Source: Mycolicibacter heraklionensis
GTDB lineage: Bacteria > Actinomycetota > Actinomycetes > Mycobacteriales > Mycobacteriaceae
DNA: 64,000 nt
Assembly (NCBI RefSeq): GCF_019645815.1
Contig: NZ_CP080997.1
Location: 496,001-560,000, forward strand
Direction: 5' to 3'
The notes beneath the pieces are model-generated. The model worked only from the letters and a program-made list of their open reading frames with translations, was not told where the DNA came from and ran no database searches. The stretch's first letter is position 1, and each line of letters opens with the position of its first letter. This document shows, piece after piece, positions 1-8,016 of this stretch. The position numbers were made by a program, and so were the translations under genes.

Positions 1-239
1 AGCACCGGCCACTCGACCAGCCCGGCCACGCCGAGGGCGCCCAGGGTCAGTGCGGCCGCGGGGGTGGAGTGGCTGCCGGTGCGCAGTCCACGCTGCACGC
101 CGCCGGCCGCACCTTTCACGCCGCCGATTACCCCGTTGACTGCGGCACCGCCGATCGCTCCGGCCGCTTCAGTGGTCATAGTGACCGCGCGGTTCGCCGC
201 TCCGGCCACTTTCCTTACCGTCCCTGCGACGGCGTTCAT
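1..239 (-). CDS. Rv0426c-like small membrane protein (partial, 5' part only)
   Basis: The first 79 codons of a minus-strand gene run off the left edge. The start ATG at 239 has an AGGGA ribosome site 6-8 bases upstream. The product is rich in Ala, Gly and Val with short basic patches and no charged active-site-like residues. It ends in the hydrophobic stretch LTLGALGVAGLVEWPVL, the start of a membrane segment. The position just downstream of xthA on the same strand, and the LVEWPVL segment, match my memory of Rv0426c, a possible transmembrane protein in M. tuberculosis. Function is unknown. The call rests on position and composition. Confidence 0.6.
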   Translation of the reverse strand, partial: MNAVAGTVRKVAGAANRAVTMTTEAAGAIGGAAVNGVIGGVKGAAGGVQRGLRTGSHSTPAAALTLGALGVAGLVEWPV

Positions 240-346
240 GGGTATTCCCTGCCCTTCAAATGAGCAAATTGGATAATCCGCCTATCTTATGCGCGATTTC
301 GCGATCGGGCCCGAAATCCACACCGAATTCATAGAACCGCGGGTAG
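240..346. other. Intergenic gap, no gene seen
   Basis: About 107 bases between the xthA stop and the next minus-strand start. It is lower in GC than its surroundings, as expected for a promoter of the gene at the left edge. No conserved element was recognised. Confidence 0.4.
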
Positions 347-1159
347 TCAGTCTTGCTGGATCTCGACCAGCACCGGAGCGTGGTCACTCGGCGACTTGCC
401 CTTGCGTTCCTCGCGGACGATCTCGGCGTGCGCGACCCGCGTCGCCAGCGCGGGGGAGCCCAGGATGAAATCGATGCGCATGCCCTGCTTCTTCGGGAAC
501 CGCAGCTGGGTGTAGTCCCAGTAGGTGTAGACGCCGGGGCCGGGCGTGAAGGGCCGTACCACGTCGAGGAATTGCGCGTCGGCCATCGCCTGGAACGCCA
601 TGCGCTCCGGTTGCGAGACGTGCGTCGCACCTTCGAAGAACTCCATGCTCCATACGTCGTCGTCCTGCGGAGCGATGTTCCAGTCGCCCACCAGGGCGAT
701 CGGCGCCGACGGATCGTCGCGCAACCACCCTTCGGCGGTATCGCGCAGGGCCGCAAGCCAATCCAGCTTGTAGGTGTAGTGCGGGTCGTTCAGGGCGCGT
801 CCGTTGGGTACGTAGAGGCTCCATACCCGCACCCCGCCGCAGGTGGCACCCAGCGCGCGCGCCTCCACGGTGGGATCGGCGTCAGCCTTGGCCCAGGCCG
901 GTTGGCCGGGAAACCCGACCTCGACGTTGTCCAGGCCGACCCGTGAGGCGATCGCCACTCCGTTCCACTGGTTGTGGCCCACATGCGCCACTTCGTAGCC
1001 CAGCTCGTGAAACGCCCATGTCGGAAACTGTGCGTCGCTGCACTTGGTCTCCTGCATGGCCAGCACGTCGACCTCGGCCCGAGCCAGCCAATCGGTCACC
1101 CGGTCCACCCGAGAGCGGATGGAGTTGACATTCCAGGTGGCCAGTCGCAGCGCAGTCAC
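347..1159 (-). CDS. xthA: Exodeoxyribonuclease III (AP endonuclease)
   Basis: 270-residue member of the exonuclease III / EEP nuclease family, which cuts DNA at abasic sites and degrades 3' ends in base-excision repair. Landmarks: LATWNVNSIRSR (start), AMQETK (metal-binding Glu), YVPNG, GDWNIAPQDDD (catalytic Asp and Asn), RIDFILGS, and the terminal SDHAPV with the catalytic Asp-His pair. Length fits the family. The start is GTG at 1159, preceded 6 bases upstream by a TAGGGT -10 box, so the mRNA is probably leaderless. It lies downstream of the GNAT and def genes on the same strand, as around Rv0427c. Confidence 0.93.
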   Translation of the reverse strand: MTALRLATWNVNSIRSRVDRVTDWLARAEVDVLAMQETKCSDAQFPTWAFHELGYEVAHVGHNQWNGVAIASRVGLDNVEVGFPGQPAWAKADADPTVEARALGATCGGVRVWSLYVPNGRALNDPHYTYKLDWLAALRDTAEGWLRDDPSAPIALVGDWNIAPQDDDVWSMEFFEGATHVSQPERMAFQAMADAQFLDVVRPFTPGPGVYTYWDYTQLRFPKKQGMRIDFILGSPALATRVAHAEIVREERKGKSPSDHAPVLVEIQQD

Positions 1160-1165
1160 GCAGCC

Positions 1166-1171
1166 ACCCTA
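1166..1171 (-). promoter_or_regulatory. Putative -10 box (TAGGGT) of leaderless xthA
   Basis: TANNNT hexamer 6 bases before the GTG start of xthA. Its TAG is also the stop codon of the upstream acetyltransferase gene. Confidence 0.5.
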
Positions 1172-2155
1172 GTTCGACGGCGGCGACCCACCGGAAAGCG
1201 ATCGGGCATCGAGATAGCGGGTGCGGTGTTGGCCGGCGAATCCGACCGCTTCGAAGAACTCGAACGCCGCCGCGTCGGCGGGCCTGAACGGCGGTCCCAG
1301 CCTCGCCTCTCCTTCGTCGAGGCTCGCTGAACCACCGGTCGACACCTGGGCGTAGCCGCGGGTGGCGCCGCGGTCGGCCCCCCAGGCCTGCAACGCGGCG
1401 CAGATCGCCCGCCCGTGGCCTTGCCGGCTCCGGTCGGCGACCACCCGAACCGCCGTCAGCCCCAGCCAGCGGGTGCCGTCCGGGCCCTCGGTGACGGTGC
1501 CCCGACCGACCGCCACTCCGGGGATCGAGGCAAAGACCACCGCGCCGTCGACCACCGCGGTCAGCACCTCGACAGGCACGTCCTGGCCGAACACCGCCAG
1601 CCAGTCGGCGTCGGGTTCGGCCGCCGTGAGCACGTCGCCCGGGGCCGGGCCGGCGGTCACCTCGCTCACCAGGGTGCGGGTCTCGTACCGGGTCGGGATG
1701 TCCTCCGGTAACCGCAGCAGGCGCTCCGGCACCGCCAGGTACGGCGGCAGACCGCGCTGCGCGTACCAGTCGGTGATCGCCGGAATGGTGTTCGCGTGGG
1801 CGAACATGTCCAGGGGCACAGCGGAATTGGCCGCAGGGTCGGCACCGGGACCGGCACGCAGCATCCAGCCGTCGAGCCATCGGTGTTCACTGCCCGGCCA
1901 GGCCAGCGCGGCGGCATGCTCGACGGAGCGAATCGTTGAGTTCTTCACCGGCCGGTCGGTCAGCCGGCGCACGTACAACACGTCGGCGTGCCGGCACTCA
2001 TGGGTCAGCCCGTCGGCCGAGCGGACCCGTACCAGGGGCCCGGCCTGCACCAGATGCCCGATCACGTCACCCATCGGTGGCTCGGAACCAGGGGGACGCA
2101 GGTAGCGCAGGCTCACCCGGACCCCGATCGCGGGGAGTTCGGGCGGTTGGGACAT
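1169..2155 (-). CDS. GNAT-family N-acetyltransferase (Rv0428c-like)
   Basis: 328-residue protein. The C-terminal half is a GNAT acetyltransferase fold with the acetyl-CoA pyrophosphate-loop signature VADRSRQGHGRAIC, then the late-helix segment AAAFEFFEAVGF. The N-terminal ~90 residues form an extra domain with a small basic beta-barrel look (VRVSLRYLRPPG ... HECRHADVLYVRR). The substrate is unknown. The ATG at 2155 is 10 bases after the def stop, so the two are probably one transcript. A longer reading upstream exists only as frame overlap with def and was not used. The order def-GNAT-xthA matches Rv0429c-Rv0427c. Confidence 0.82.
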   Translation of the reverse strand: MSQPPELPAIGVRVSLRYLRPPGSEPPMGDVIGHLVQAGPLVRVRSADGLTHECRHADVLYVRRLTDRPVKNSTIRSVEHAAALAWPGSEHRWLDGWMLRAGPGADPAANSAVPLDMFAHANTIPAITDWYAQRGLPPYLAVPERLLRLPEDIPTRYETRTLVSEVTAGPAPGDVLTAAEPDADWLAVFGQDVPVEVLTAVVDGAVVFASIPGVAVGRGTVTEGPDGTRWLGLTAVRVVADRSRQGHGRAICAALQAWGADRGATRGYAQVSTGGSASLDEGEARLGPPFRPADAAAFEFFEAVGFAGQHRTRYLDARSLSGGSPPSN

Positions 2156-2165
2156 CAACGGCTCG

Positions 2166-2759
2166 TCAGTGACCGAACGGGTCGGGTACGTCGCCCGGCG
2201 TCCACGACAGGCCGGGGACCCCCCAGCCGTTGGCCTTGACCGTCCGTTTCGCGGCGCGGGCGTGGCGGCCCACCAGCATGTCCAGGTAGAGCAACCCGTC
2301 GAGGTGGCCGGTCTCGTGCTGCAGCATCCGGGCGAACAGCCCGGTGCCCTCCAACGTGACCGGGTTGCCGTCGGCGTCCAGTCCGGTGACCCGCGCCCAC
2401 TGCGCCCGGCCGGTCGGAAACGATTCGCCGGGCACCGACAGGCAGCCTTCGTCGTCGTCATCGGGGTCGGGCATGGTTTCGGGCCGCTCGGAGGTCTCCA
2501 GCACCGGGTTGACCACCACGCCGCGGCGCCGCGTGGTGGCGCGGCGGTCGTCGGCGCAGTCATAGACGAAGACCCGCAGCCCCACGCCAATCTGGTTGGC
2601 GGCCAAGCCGACGCCGTTCGCGGCGTCCATGGTCTCGTACATCGTGGTGATCAGCTCACCCAGGTCAGCCGGCAACGAGCCGTCATCGCCGACGGGCACC
2701 GGGCTGGTCGGAGTGTGCAGGACGGGATCGCCCACAATGCGGATGGGTAGGACGGCCAT
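2166..2759 (-). CDS. def: Peptide deformylase
   Basis: 197-residue peptide deformylase, which removes the N-formyl group from new proteins at the ribosome exit. All three family motifs are present: [10 protein letters not shown] (motif 1), EGCLSVPG (motif 2, metal-binding Cys) and QHETGHLDG (motif 3, HExxH-type with Thr in the variable position). The insert DPDDDDEGC before motif 2 is acidic. The start ATG at 2759 has a TAAGCT -10 box 8 bases upstream and no ribosome site, suggesting a leaderless message. It heads the def-GNAT-xthA run. Confidence 0.95.
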   Translation of the reverse strand: MAVLPIRIVGDPVLHTPTSPVPVGDDGSLPADLGELITTMYETMDAANGVGLAANQIGVGLRVFVYDCADDRRATTRRRGVVVNPVLETSERPETMPDPDDDDEGCLSVPGESFPTGRAQWARVTGLDADGNPVTLEGTGLFARMLQHETGHLDGLLYLDMLVGRHARAAKRTVKANGWGVPGLSWTPGDVPDPFGH

Positions 2760-2767
2760 GACCGAAA

Positions 2768-2773
2768 AGCTTA
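2768..2773 (-). promoter_or_regulatory. Putative -10 box (TAAGCT) of def
   Basis: TANNNT hexamer 8 bases before the def ATG. The 176-bp region between def and the next plus-strand gene is a divergent promoter region. Confidence 0.45.
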
Positions 2774-2935
2774 AAGTGGCCGTTCGATGTCAAGTGCAGT
2801 GGCCATGGCGACTCGCGGGGCCGGCTCCCGGTTCAACACAGCCTGCCGTGATTCAATATTCGCTCAGGAGCAGGCCGCCGAAAACAAGCGAACGTTTGCA
2901 GCGAGAGAACTTTCCGGAAGGGTCCAGGAAACGAT

Positions 2936-3244
2936 ATGGACGGCGCCATGGCGCAGGCGAATCGCTCAGGGGACGATTCGGAACCCACCGACGGCCTGAG
3001 CCGTCGCGAACACGACATCCTGTCCTTCGAACGGGACTGGTGGAAGTACGCGGGCGCCAAAGAAGAGGCCATCAAGGAGCGCTTCGCGCTGTCGGCGACC
3101 CGCTACTACCAGGTCCTCAACGCGCTTGTCGACCGGCCCGAGGCCCTGGCCGCCGACCCGATGCTGGTCAAACGACTGCGCAGGCTGCGGTCCAGTCGCC
3201 AGAAGGCGCGCGCCGCACGCCGGCTCGGTTTCGACATCACCTGA
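2936..3244 (+). CDS. DUF3263 protein (Rv0430-like)
   Basis: 102-residue small basic, helical protein. The core LSRREHDILSFERDWWKYAG and the following ALSATRYYQVLNALVD match my recall of DUF3263, a DNA-binding-like actinobacterial family. The helix pair followed by a very basic tail (RLRRLRSSRQKARAARR) suggests nucleic-acid binding, but no function is established. ATG 2936 is preceded by CCAGGAA at 2924-2930, well placed as a ribosome site; ATG 2948 is an alternative. It sits directly upstream of virR, as in M. tuberculosis. Confidence 0.8.
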   Translation: MDGAMAQANRSGDDSEPTDGLSRREHDILSFERDWWKYAGAKEEAIKERFALSATRYYQVLNALVDRPEALAADPMLVKRLRRLRSSRQKARAARRLGFDIT

Positions 3245-3296
3245 TTGCCGGACACCTTGATTGCTGGGCGTTTATAGGTTATGGCCCGCTCCTCGA

Positions 3297-3302
3297 TACA
3301 GT
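3297..3302 (+). promoter_or_regulatory. Putative -10 box (TACAGT) of leaderless virR
   Basis: TACAGT followed by 7 bases and the virR ATG at 3310. No ribosome site lies between them. Confidence 0.5.
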
Positions 3303-3309
3303 GGGCGCA

Positions 3310-3780
3310 ATGAACGACCACGTTCCTGACTCCTCCCGACTCCCGCTCCGGGCCATGGTGATGGTGCTGCTGTTCTTGGGCACCGTGTTCCTGCTCGTCG
3401 GATTTCAAGCCCTCGGATCCTCGGGTACCGACGACGACGCCGATCACTCGACGACGGCCCAACCCGTCACCACCGCCTCGGCGCCGGCCAAGCCCGAACG
3501 CCCCGCCCGCAAGTCCGACGTGCGGGTCTTCAACATCTCCGAACAGGCGGGGCTGGCCGGGCACACCGCCGACCGGCTGCGCGAAGCCGGGTGGAACGTG
3601 ACCGAGATCGGCAACCTCGAACTGCCCGAGGTCACCCAGACCACCGTCTACTTCGGCGACGCCGAGGGAGAGCAGGACGCGGCCCATTCGGTCGCCCAGG
3701 TGCTGGGAGCCGCCGTCGAGCCGCGCATCCCTGACGTGGCCGAGCAACCACCGGGCGTCATCGTGGTGGTCGCGGGTTAA
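3310..3780 (+). CDS. virR: VirR / LytR C-terminal-domain membrane protein (Rv0431-like)
   Basis: 156 residues: a short cytoplasmic N-terminus, one membrane helix at about residues 14-36 (VMVLLFLGTVFLLVG), a low-complexity Asp/Ser/Thr/Ala/Pro linker, and a C-terminal LytR_C domain from about residue 70 (VRVFNISEQAGLAGHTADRL to the end). In M. tuberculosis the homologue Rv0431 (VirR) restrains release of membrane vesicles, and its loss alters cell-wall architecture. Order DUF3263-virR-sodC is conserved. A leaderless ATG start is supported by the -10 box just upstream. Confidence 0.85.
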   Translation: MNDHVPDSSRLPLRAMVMVLLFLGTVFLLVGFQALGSSGTDDDADHSTTAQPVTTASAPAKPERPARKSDVRVFNISEQAGLAGHTADRLREAGWNVTEIGNLELPEVTQTTVYFGDAEGEQDAAHSVAQVLGAAVEPRIPDVAEQPPGVIVVVAG

Positions 3781-3783
3781 GCT
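3778..3783 (+). promoter_or_regulatory. Putative -10 box (TAAGCT) of leaderless sodC
   Basis: TANNNT hexamer whose TAA is the virR stop codon. Six bases then lead to the sodC ATG at 3790. Confidence 0.5.
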
Positions 3784-3789
3784 CCTCGC

Positions 3790-4500
3790 ATGGTCACAGG
3801 TCACCGCAGAGCTCTTACCGCCGTCGTCTTCGCCACCCCGGTTGCGTTGCTCGCGGCATGCAGTCCCCCCAACCAGCTGCCTTCCGACGCGCCCGGCACC
3901 ACGCCGGCCATCTGGACCGGGTCGGCGGCGCCGTCGGCCTCGGAGTCCGAGTCGGGTGGTTCGAGTGGTTCGGACAGTCTCGTCGCGCACCTGACGACCC
4001 CCGATGGCGGCCAGGTCGCCACCGCGACGTTCGAGTTCAGCAAAGCCGGCGGCAAGGAGTTCGCCACCGTGACCGTGCGGACCACCAGCACCGGTGTGCT
4101 GTCGCCCGGTTTCCACGGCCTGCACATCCACGCCATCGGTAAATGCGAGGGCGAGTCGGTGGCCCCCACCGGTGGGGCGCCGGGCGGCTTCCTGTCGGCC
4201 GGCGGGCACTTCCAGGCGCCCGGCCACAGCGAGCACCCGCAGAGTGGGGACCTGACGTCATTGCAGGTGCGCTCCGACGGCAGTGGGCTGTTGGTCACCA
4301 CCACCGACGCGTTCACCAAAGCTGAACTGCTTGCCGGTGACGGGACCTCGATCATCATCCACGCTGACGACGACAACTTCGCCAACATCCCGGCGGACCG
4401 CTACACCCAGGTCAACGGCACGCCCGGCCCGGATCAGACCACGCTGACCACCGGAGATGCCGGGAAGCGGATTGCGTGTGGTGTCATCGGCGCCGGATAG
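3790..4500 (+). CDS. sodC: Cu/Zn superoxide dismutase, lipoprotein
   Basis: 236 residues. The N-terminus has a signal peptide ending in the lipobox LLAAC, so the protein is probably lipid-anchored outside the membrane. A Ser/Glu/Gly-rich linker follows to about residue 60, then the SOD fold. Copper-ligand region [24 protein letters not shown] and the late His of IIIHADDDN are visible, with two Cys able to form the family disulphide. It removes superoxide at the cell surface. Mycobacterial SodC proteins are known to be atypical in zinc binding; this cannot be judged here. It follows virR with its own -10 box. Confidence 0.92.
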   Translation: MVTGHRRALTAVVFATPVALLAACSPPNQLPSDAPGTTPAIWTGSAAPSASESESGGSSGSDSLVAHLTTPDGGQVATATFEFSKAGGKEFATVTVRTTSTGVLSPGFHGLHIHAIGKCEGESVAPTGGAPGGFLSAGGHFQAPGHSEHPQSGDLTSLQVRSDGSGLLVTTTDAFTKAELLAGDGTSIIIHADDDNFANIPADRYTQVNGTPGPDQTTLTTGDAGKRIACGVIGAG

Positions 4501-5647
4501 CCCGCCGAACAGCAGGGCTTCCGCGAGATCCGAAGCCCGAATCGAGTTCGCTCGCAGCGCCCGTCCCACCCTCGGCGTGGAGTGGGAGCTGGCTCTCGTC
4601 GACGCCCAGACGCGCGATCTGAGCAACGAAGCGAGCGCGGTCCTGTCCGAGCTGGGTGAAAACCCGCGCGTGCACAAGGAATTGCTGCGCAACACCGTCG
4701 AGCTCGTCACGGGCATTTGCGACAACACCGGCGAGGCCATCGAGGACCTGCGCCAGACGCTGTCCACGGCCCGGCCGATCGTGCACGCCCGGGGCATGGA
4801 GCTGTTCGGCGCCGGCACCCACCCGTTCGCGCGGTGGTCGGCGCAGAAGCTGACCGACGCGCCGCGCTACGCCGAACTGATCAAACGCACCCAATGGTGG
4901 GGTCGGCAGATGCTGATCTGGGGCGTGCACGTCCACGTCGGTATCTCCTCGTCCTACAAGGTGATGCCGATCATCTCGTCGCTGCTGCAGCACTATCCGC
5001 ACCTGCTGGCGTTGTCGGCGTCGTCGCCGTGGTGGGACGGTCACGACACGGGTTACGCCAGCAACCGCGCGATGATGTTCCAGCAGTTGCCTACCGCGGG
5101 TCTGCCATTCCAATTCCAGACCTGGCAGGAGTTCGAGGGTTTCGTCTACGACCAGAAGAAGACCGGGATCATCGACCACACCAACGAGATCCGTTGGGAC
5201 ATCCGGCCGTCACCGCATCTGGGCACCATCGAGGTGCGGGTCTGCGACGGGGTGTCCAATCTGCGCGAGCTGGGTGCCCTGGTGGCGTTGACGCATTGCC
5301 TGATCGTCGATCTGGACCGGCGGCTGGAAGCCGATGAAGCTCTGCCCACCATGCCGCCCTGGCATGTGCAGGAGAACAAGTGGCGGGCGGCCCGCTACGG
5401 TCTGGATGCCGAGATCATCCTGGACGCCGACAGCAACGAGCGGCTGGTCACCGAGGACCTCGATGACCTGCTCAACCGGCTCGAACCGGTCGCCGCGCGG
5501 CTGCACTGCGCCGACGAGTTGGCGGCTGTCGCCGACATATACCGAACGGGCGCGTCGTACCAGCGCCAGCGCCGGGTCGCCGAGGAACACGACGGCGATC
5601 TGCGTGCCGTGGTCGATGCACTGGTGGCCGAGCTCGATATCTCGTGA
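4478..5647 (+). CDS. Glutamate-cysteine ligase family 2 (YbdK-like carboxylate-amine ligase)
   Basis: About 389 residues of the GCS2/YbdK family, ATP-dependent carboxylate-amine ligases with weak glutamate-cysteine ligase activity in studied members. Motifs: [78 protein letters not shown]. The true role in an organism that makes mycothiol is unclear. The start is uncertain: GTG 4478 or 4481 fits the sodC stop, and ATG 4457 gives a longer overlap. The last codon overlaps the next gene by one base (TGATG), so translation is probably coupled. It matches Rv0433. Confidence 0.85.
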   Translation: MVSSAPDSPPNSRASARSEARIEFARSARPTLGVEWELALVDAQTRDLSNEASAVLSELGENPRVHKELLRNTVELVTGICDNTGEAIEDLRQTLSTARPIVHARGMELFGAGTHPFARWSAQKLTDAPRYAELIKRTQWWGRQMLIWGVHVHVGISSSYKVMPIISSLLQHYPHLLALSASSPWWDGHDTGYASNRAMMFQQLPTAGLPFQFQTWQEFEGFVYDQKKTGIIDHTNEIRWDIRPSPHLGTIEVRVCDGVSNLRELGALVALTHCLIVDLDRRLEADEALPTMPPWHVQENKWRAARYGLDAEIILDADSNERLVTEDLDDLLNRLEPVAARLHCADELAAVADIYRTGASYQRQRRVAEEHDGDLRAVVDALVAELDIS

Positions 5648-6285
5648 TGGAACTGCCGATGTTTCCGCTGGAGTGGGTGTTGCTGCCCGGCGAGGAACTG
5701 TCGCTGCGGATCTTCGAGTTGCGCTACACCGTGTTGGTCGGCGACCTGATGCGCAGCGGCGACCCCCGGTTCGGGGTGGTGCTGATCGCCCGCGGCCGTG
5801 AGGTGGGCGGCGGTGAGCAGCGCAACGATGTCGGCGCGATGGCCAGCATCACCCAGTGCGCTGAACTCGGGTCGGGCCGGTACGCGCTGCGTTGCCTGAC
5901 CGGGGAGCGGATCCGGGTGCGGGACTGGCTCGCCGACGATCCCTACCCGCGGGCGATCGTCGAGGTGTGGCCCGACGAGCCGTCAGAACCGGTGAGTGAC
6001 AAGCAGTTCAGTGCGCTCGAAGACCGCATTGTCGCGCTACACAAGCGGATGGCCCAGGCCCGCCGGCAGTGGGTGGTGCCGGGGCGCAACAGCCTGCTGG
6101 GTGGCCGGCGGCTGCGCTCGCTGGATCCGGTGCAGCGGCTGTACTCGCTGGCCTGCCGGGTCCCGATGGGGGAGGCCGACCGCTACGCGGTGCTGGCGGC
6201 GCCGTCGCTGTCCGACCGCATGGCGGCGCTGCACGAGGCGATCGAGACCGTGGCGGCCCGAGTCGAATTCGACATCCCGCGCTGA
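5647..6285 (+). CDS. LON N-terminal-domain protein (Rv0434-like)
   Basis: 212 residues with the LON substrate-binding N-terminal domain only: PMFPLEWVLLPGEELSLRIF at the start, then RYALRCLTGERIRV. There is no AAA or serine-protease domain, so it is a stand-alone LON-domain protein and not the Lon protease. The C-terminal ~90 residues are helical. Stand-alone LON-domain proteins have no settled function; a substrate-recognition or adaptor role is only an inference. The start uses ATG 5647 overlapping the previous stop (TGATG); GTG 5644 is possible. Confidence 0.85.
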   Translation: MELPMFPLEWVLLPGEELSLRIFELRYTVLVGDLMRSGDPRFGVVLIARGREVGGGEQRNDVGAMASITQCAELGSGRYALRCLTGERIRVRDWLADDPYPRAIVEVWPDEPSEPVSDKQFSALEDRIVALHKRMAQARRQWVVPGRNSLLGGRRLRSLDPVQRLYSLACRVPMGEADRYAVLAAPSLSDRMAALHEAIETVAARVEFDIPR

Positions 6286-6303
6286 TCTGCCCTCCCTCCC
6301 TCG

Positions 6304-6365
6304 CGCGAACGTGCGTGTTTGCGCACGACACGCCGCTTCCTGGCGTGCAACTGTGCACGTTCGCG
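6304..6365. repeat. 62-bp intergenic palindrome, copy 1
   Basis: Outer perfect 11-bp inverted repeat CGCGAACGTGC (6304-6314) / GCACGTTCGCG (6355-6365). A nested 6-bp hairpin CACGCC (6329-6334) / GGCGTG (6342-6347) lies inside. It lies between two convergent genes and so may act as a two-way transcript end. It resembles three other elements in this window. Confidence 0.75.
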
Positions 6366-6378
6366 ATAGGGGACCTGC

Positions 6379-7218
6379 CTACTTCAGGCAGCTGCCGGCA
6401 TCGACGGTCAGCGGAAGCCCGGTGATGTAACGGGATTCGTCTGAGGCCAGGAATAACACCGCGTTGCTGATGTCCACCGGCTCGACCCAGCCGACCGGGA
6501 GTGTGTGCATGAACTGCGCCACGGCCTTGAGGTCGTCGGGGCCGGGGTTTTCCAGGTCGGGGCGGAACAGCTTCATCGTCCCCTCGTTCATGAACATCGG
6601 CGTGTTCACGTTGGTGGGATGAACCGAGTTGACCCGGATGAAATGTTGCCCCAGCTCGACGGCGAAGCTGCGCATCAGCCCGACCACGCCGTGCTTGGCC
6701 GCGATGTAGTGGCCGGTGTGCGGGTAGGCCTTGAGTCCTCCCACCGAGCTGGTCAGGATGATCGATCCGCCCTGTCCTCCCGAAAGCAGATGTGGCACGC
6801 CGGCTTTCACCGTCTTCCACACGCCCGAGAGGTTCACGTCGATCATGTCGGTCCAGTCGGCGTCGGAGGTCTTGTCCAGGGTCGCGCCGCCATTGCCGAT
6901 CCCGGCGTTGGCGACGATGATGTCCAGTCGGCCCAGCTGTTCTACACCGTTGTCCACCGCGGCCTGCAGGGCGTCGAAGTCGCGTACGTCGACCTGCTCG
7001 GCCACGATGCGCCGGCCCAAACCCTTGACGAGGTCGACGGTTTGGGCGAGATCGTCGGGTGTGGACGGTGCGATCGGGCTGTTGGCACTGATCGGGCCGC
7101 AGATGTCGACGGCGATGATGTCGGCGCCCTCCTGCGCGAGCCGTTCGGCGTGGCTGCGGCCCTGGCCGCGCGCCGCGCCGGTGATGAAGGCGACTTTGCC
7201 CTCGACTCTTCTGCTCAT
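6379..7218 (-). CDS. Mycofactocin-coupled SDR oxidoreductase, TetR-box controlled
   Basis: 279-residue short-chain dehydrogenase. Nucleotide site [16 protein letters not shown], then the acidic VDIC motif, NAG (IVANAGIG), catalytic Ser in ILTSSVGG and Tyr/Lys in HYIAAKHG. The [11 protein letters not shown] and VDIC combination plus the extended middle region is typical of the SDR subfamily linked to mycofactocin, whose members hold NAD tightly and pass electrons to that cofactor. A good ribosome site (GGAGGT) precedes ATG 7218. A TetR-type box lies at 7238-7251. It is downstream of a TetR gene and near a P450, so it probably oxidises an alcohol in the same pathway. Substrate unknown. Confidence 0.85.
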   Translation of the reverse strand: MSRRVEGKVAFITGAARGQGRSHAERLAQEGADIIAVDICGPISANSPIAPSTPDDLAQTVDLVKGLGRRIVAEQVDVRDFDALQAAVDNGVEQLGRLDIIVANAGIGNGGATLDKTSDADWTDMIDVNLSGVWKTVKAGVPHLLSGGQGGSIILTSSVGGLKAYPHTGHYIAAKHGVVGLMRSFAVELGQHFIRVNSVHPTNVNTPMFMNEGTMKLFRPDLENPGPDDLKAVAQFMHTLPVGWVEPVDISNAVLFLASDESRYITGLPLTVDAGSCLK

Positions 7219-7237
7219 GTCCGCACCTCCAATTTAT

Positions 7238-7251
7238 TGGTCGATCGATCA
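7238..7251. promoter_or_regulatory. TetR operator, site B (upstream of SDR)
   Basis: TGGTCGATCGATCA, one mismatch from the perfect palindrome at 7962-7975. It overlaps the promoter of the SDR gene, whose likely -10 is TAAATT (reverse strand, 7231-7236). Confidence 0.7.
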
Positions 7252-7293
7252 GCAACGGTGGCACTAAGGGGCCGCGTTGTCAACCATCGAGGG

Positions 7294-7887
7294 TCAGGAA
7301 GCGGTTGTCGGGGGTGTCAGTCGGCCCAGTTGGCGATCGATCAGTCCGCGCAGTTCCTCGTGCCCGCGGGTGACGCCGACGGCGCTTTCGTTGCACAGGT
7401 TGCGGGCGGTTTGGGCGATCAGCATCGAGACCGCGACGGGGGGATATTCCTCCAGGTCGACGCCGTTGGCGCGCAGGGCCACCGTGACTGCCGCTGTTTC
7501 GATGTCGCGCACTCGTTCGGCATAGGCCTTGAGTTCGGTCCGGATGGCCTTGCGGTGGTTGGCCAGCGCCATGAATTCGGTGTTCAAGCTGGTCAAGCGT
7601 GTATCGCTGTTGATCGCCCACAATGCGCGCAGCGGATCGTCGGCGGTCAGGGCGGCGCGCATCCGGTCCAGCGCGACGTCGGCGCCGGCGCGCAGCACCT
7701 CGACGAACAGGTCATCCATGGTGGGGAAGTAGTAGTAGACCAGCGCCTGCCGCACCCCGGCCTCGGCGGCGACCCGCCGCGACGTCGCCGCGGCGTAGCC
7801 TTCGTCGCGCATCAGTCGTGCGGTCGCCTCGATCAGCCGGCGCCGGGTGGCGTTGTCGGCCGATTTGGCCTTGCGCGGAGCCGCCAT
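7294..7887 (-). CDS. TetR-family transcriptional regulator
   Basis: 197 residues. The N-terminal helix-turn-helix spans about 15-60: LIEATARLMRDEGYAAATS, then VAAEAGVRQALVYYYFP, the standard TetR recognition helix. The C-terminal ligand domain has no recognisable specificity. It is divergent from the P450 gene, with a 14-bp palindrome in between and a near copy before the downstream SDR gene. The simplest reading is that this protein represses itself, the P450 and the SDR until a pathway compound binds. Confidence 0.88.
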   Translation of the reverse strand: MAAPRKAKSADNATRRRLIEATARLMRDEGYAAATSRRVAAEAGVRQALVYYYFPTMDDLFVEVLRAGADVALDRMRAALTADDPLRALWAINSDTRLTSLNTEFMALANHRKAIRTELKAYAERVRDIETAAVTVALRANGVDLEEYPPVAVSMLIAQTARNLCNESAVGVTRGHEELRGLIDRQLGRLTPPTTAS

Positions 7888-7961
7888 TCAGGCCGGTCCC
7901 GGGTTGCGATTGCTTGACCGTCCGGCGCCGCGCATGGTAGGCATGACGCATTCTAGCAATT

Positions 7962-7975
7962 TGATCGATCGATCA
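7962..7975. promoter_or_regulatory. TetR operator, site A (between tetR and P450)
   Basis: Perfect 14-bp palindrome TGATCGATCGATCA in the divergent promoter region. The same core, GATCGATC, recurs at 7238-7251. Confidence 0.75.
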
Positions 7976-8016
7976 GCGCGATGAGGTCGTGGCGCGAGCG
8001 AAGGGCGGATCGGGTG

